A DNA stretch of 8,002 nt from NCBI GenBank assembly GCA_014382465.1, contig JACNJP010000450.1, forward strand, positions 1 to 8,002. Reading direction: 5' to 3'. The position numbers and the translations under genes are program-made. The notes below the pieces were generated by a model. The model did not search any database. It was not told the DNA's origin and saw only the letters and a program-made list of their open reading frames with translations. Shown here piece by piece: positions 7,319 through 8,002 of the stretch (position 1 is the stretch's first letter; each line of letters begins with the position of its first letter). Source of the stretch: Planctomycetota bacterium. Lineage in GTDB: Bacteria; Planctomycetota; UBA1135.

Positions 7319-8002
<684 letters not shown>

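Overview
The window is GC-rich bacterial DNA (roughly 70% G+C, with third codon positions almost always G or C). It carries eight protein genes and no RNA genes, transposons or CRISPR arrays that I can see. The organism is a diderm: it encodes an OmpH/Skp-like periplasmic protein, an outer-membrane secretin and a GspK-type pseudopilin. Base composition, a type II secretion pair separated from other gsp genes, and a CdsA of the 'KDSS..LP' type would fit Planctomycetota or a related high-GC phylum. That placement is an inference from style, not proof.

Layout. Bases 1-84 are an almost pure G tract that looks like a contig-end artefact. A strong intrinsic terminator (140-178) closes a transcription unit whose genes lie before the window. 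A comparatively AT-rich leader (about 280-345) and a good ribosome binding site precede the first cluster, all on the + strand: a 134-residue mini-Skp/OmpH protein (366-770), a small secretin (799-2115) and a large, insert-rich GspK (2160-3704). Together these look like an envelope-export module: a secretin pore, a minor pseudopilin and an outer-membrane protein chaperone. No gsp ATPase, platform protein or major pseudopilin is present in the window.

A single minus-strand gene of unknown function (3640-4302) converges on gspK, with a 65-bp tail-to-tail overlap, and diverges from purA across a 79-bp intergenic region that contains an inverted repeat. The + strand then carries a tightly packed housekeeping run: purA (adenylosuccinate synthetase), uppS (undecaprenyl diphosphate synthase, overlapping purA by 13 bp), cdsA (phosphatidate cytidylyltransferase, overlapping uppS by 1 bp) and phoH (PhoH-family ATPase, cut by the window end). 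The run links purine synthesis, the lipid carrier for peptidoglycan, and phospholipid precursor supply. It is probably co-transcribed from the purA upstream region.

Points worth a second look are the shortened Skp, the one-N-domain secretin, two related Gly/Ala/acidic inserts in GspK, substituted signature residues in CdsA and PurA, -10-like hexamers placed where leaderless transcripts would begin, and a PhoH Walker B motif reading Asn-Lys instead of Asp-Glu exactly at the window edge. I did not find a convincing entirely new system. The secretin/GspK/mini-Skp cluster is the most unusual part.
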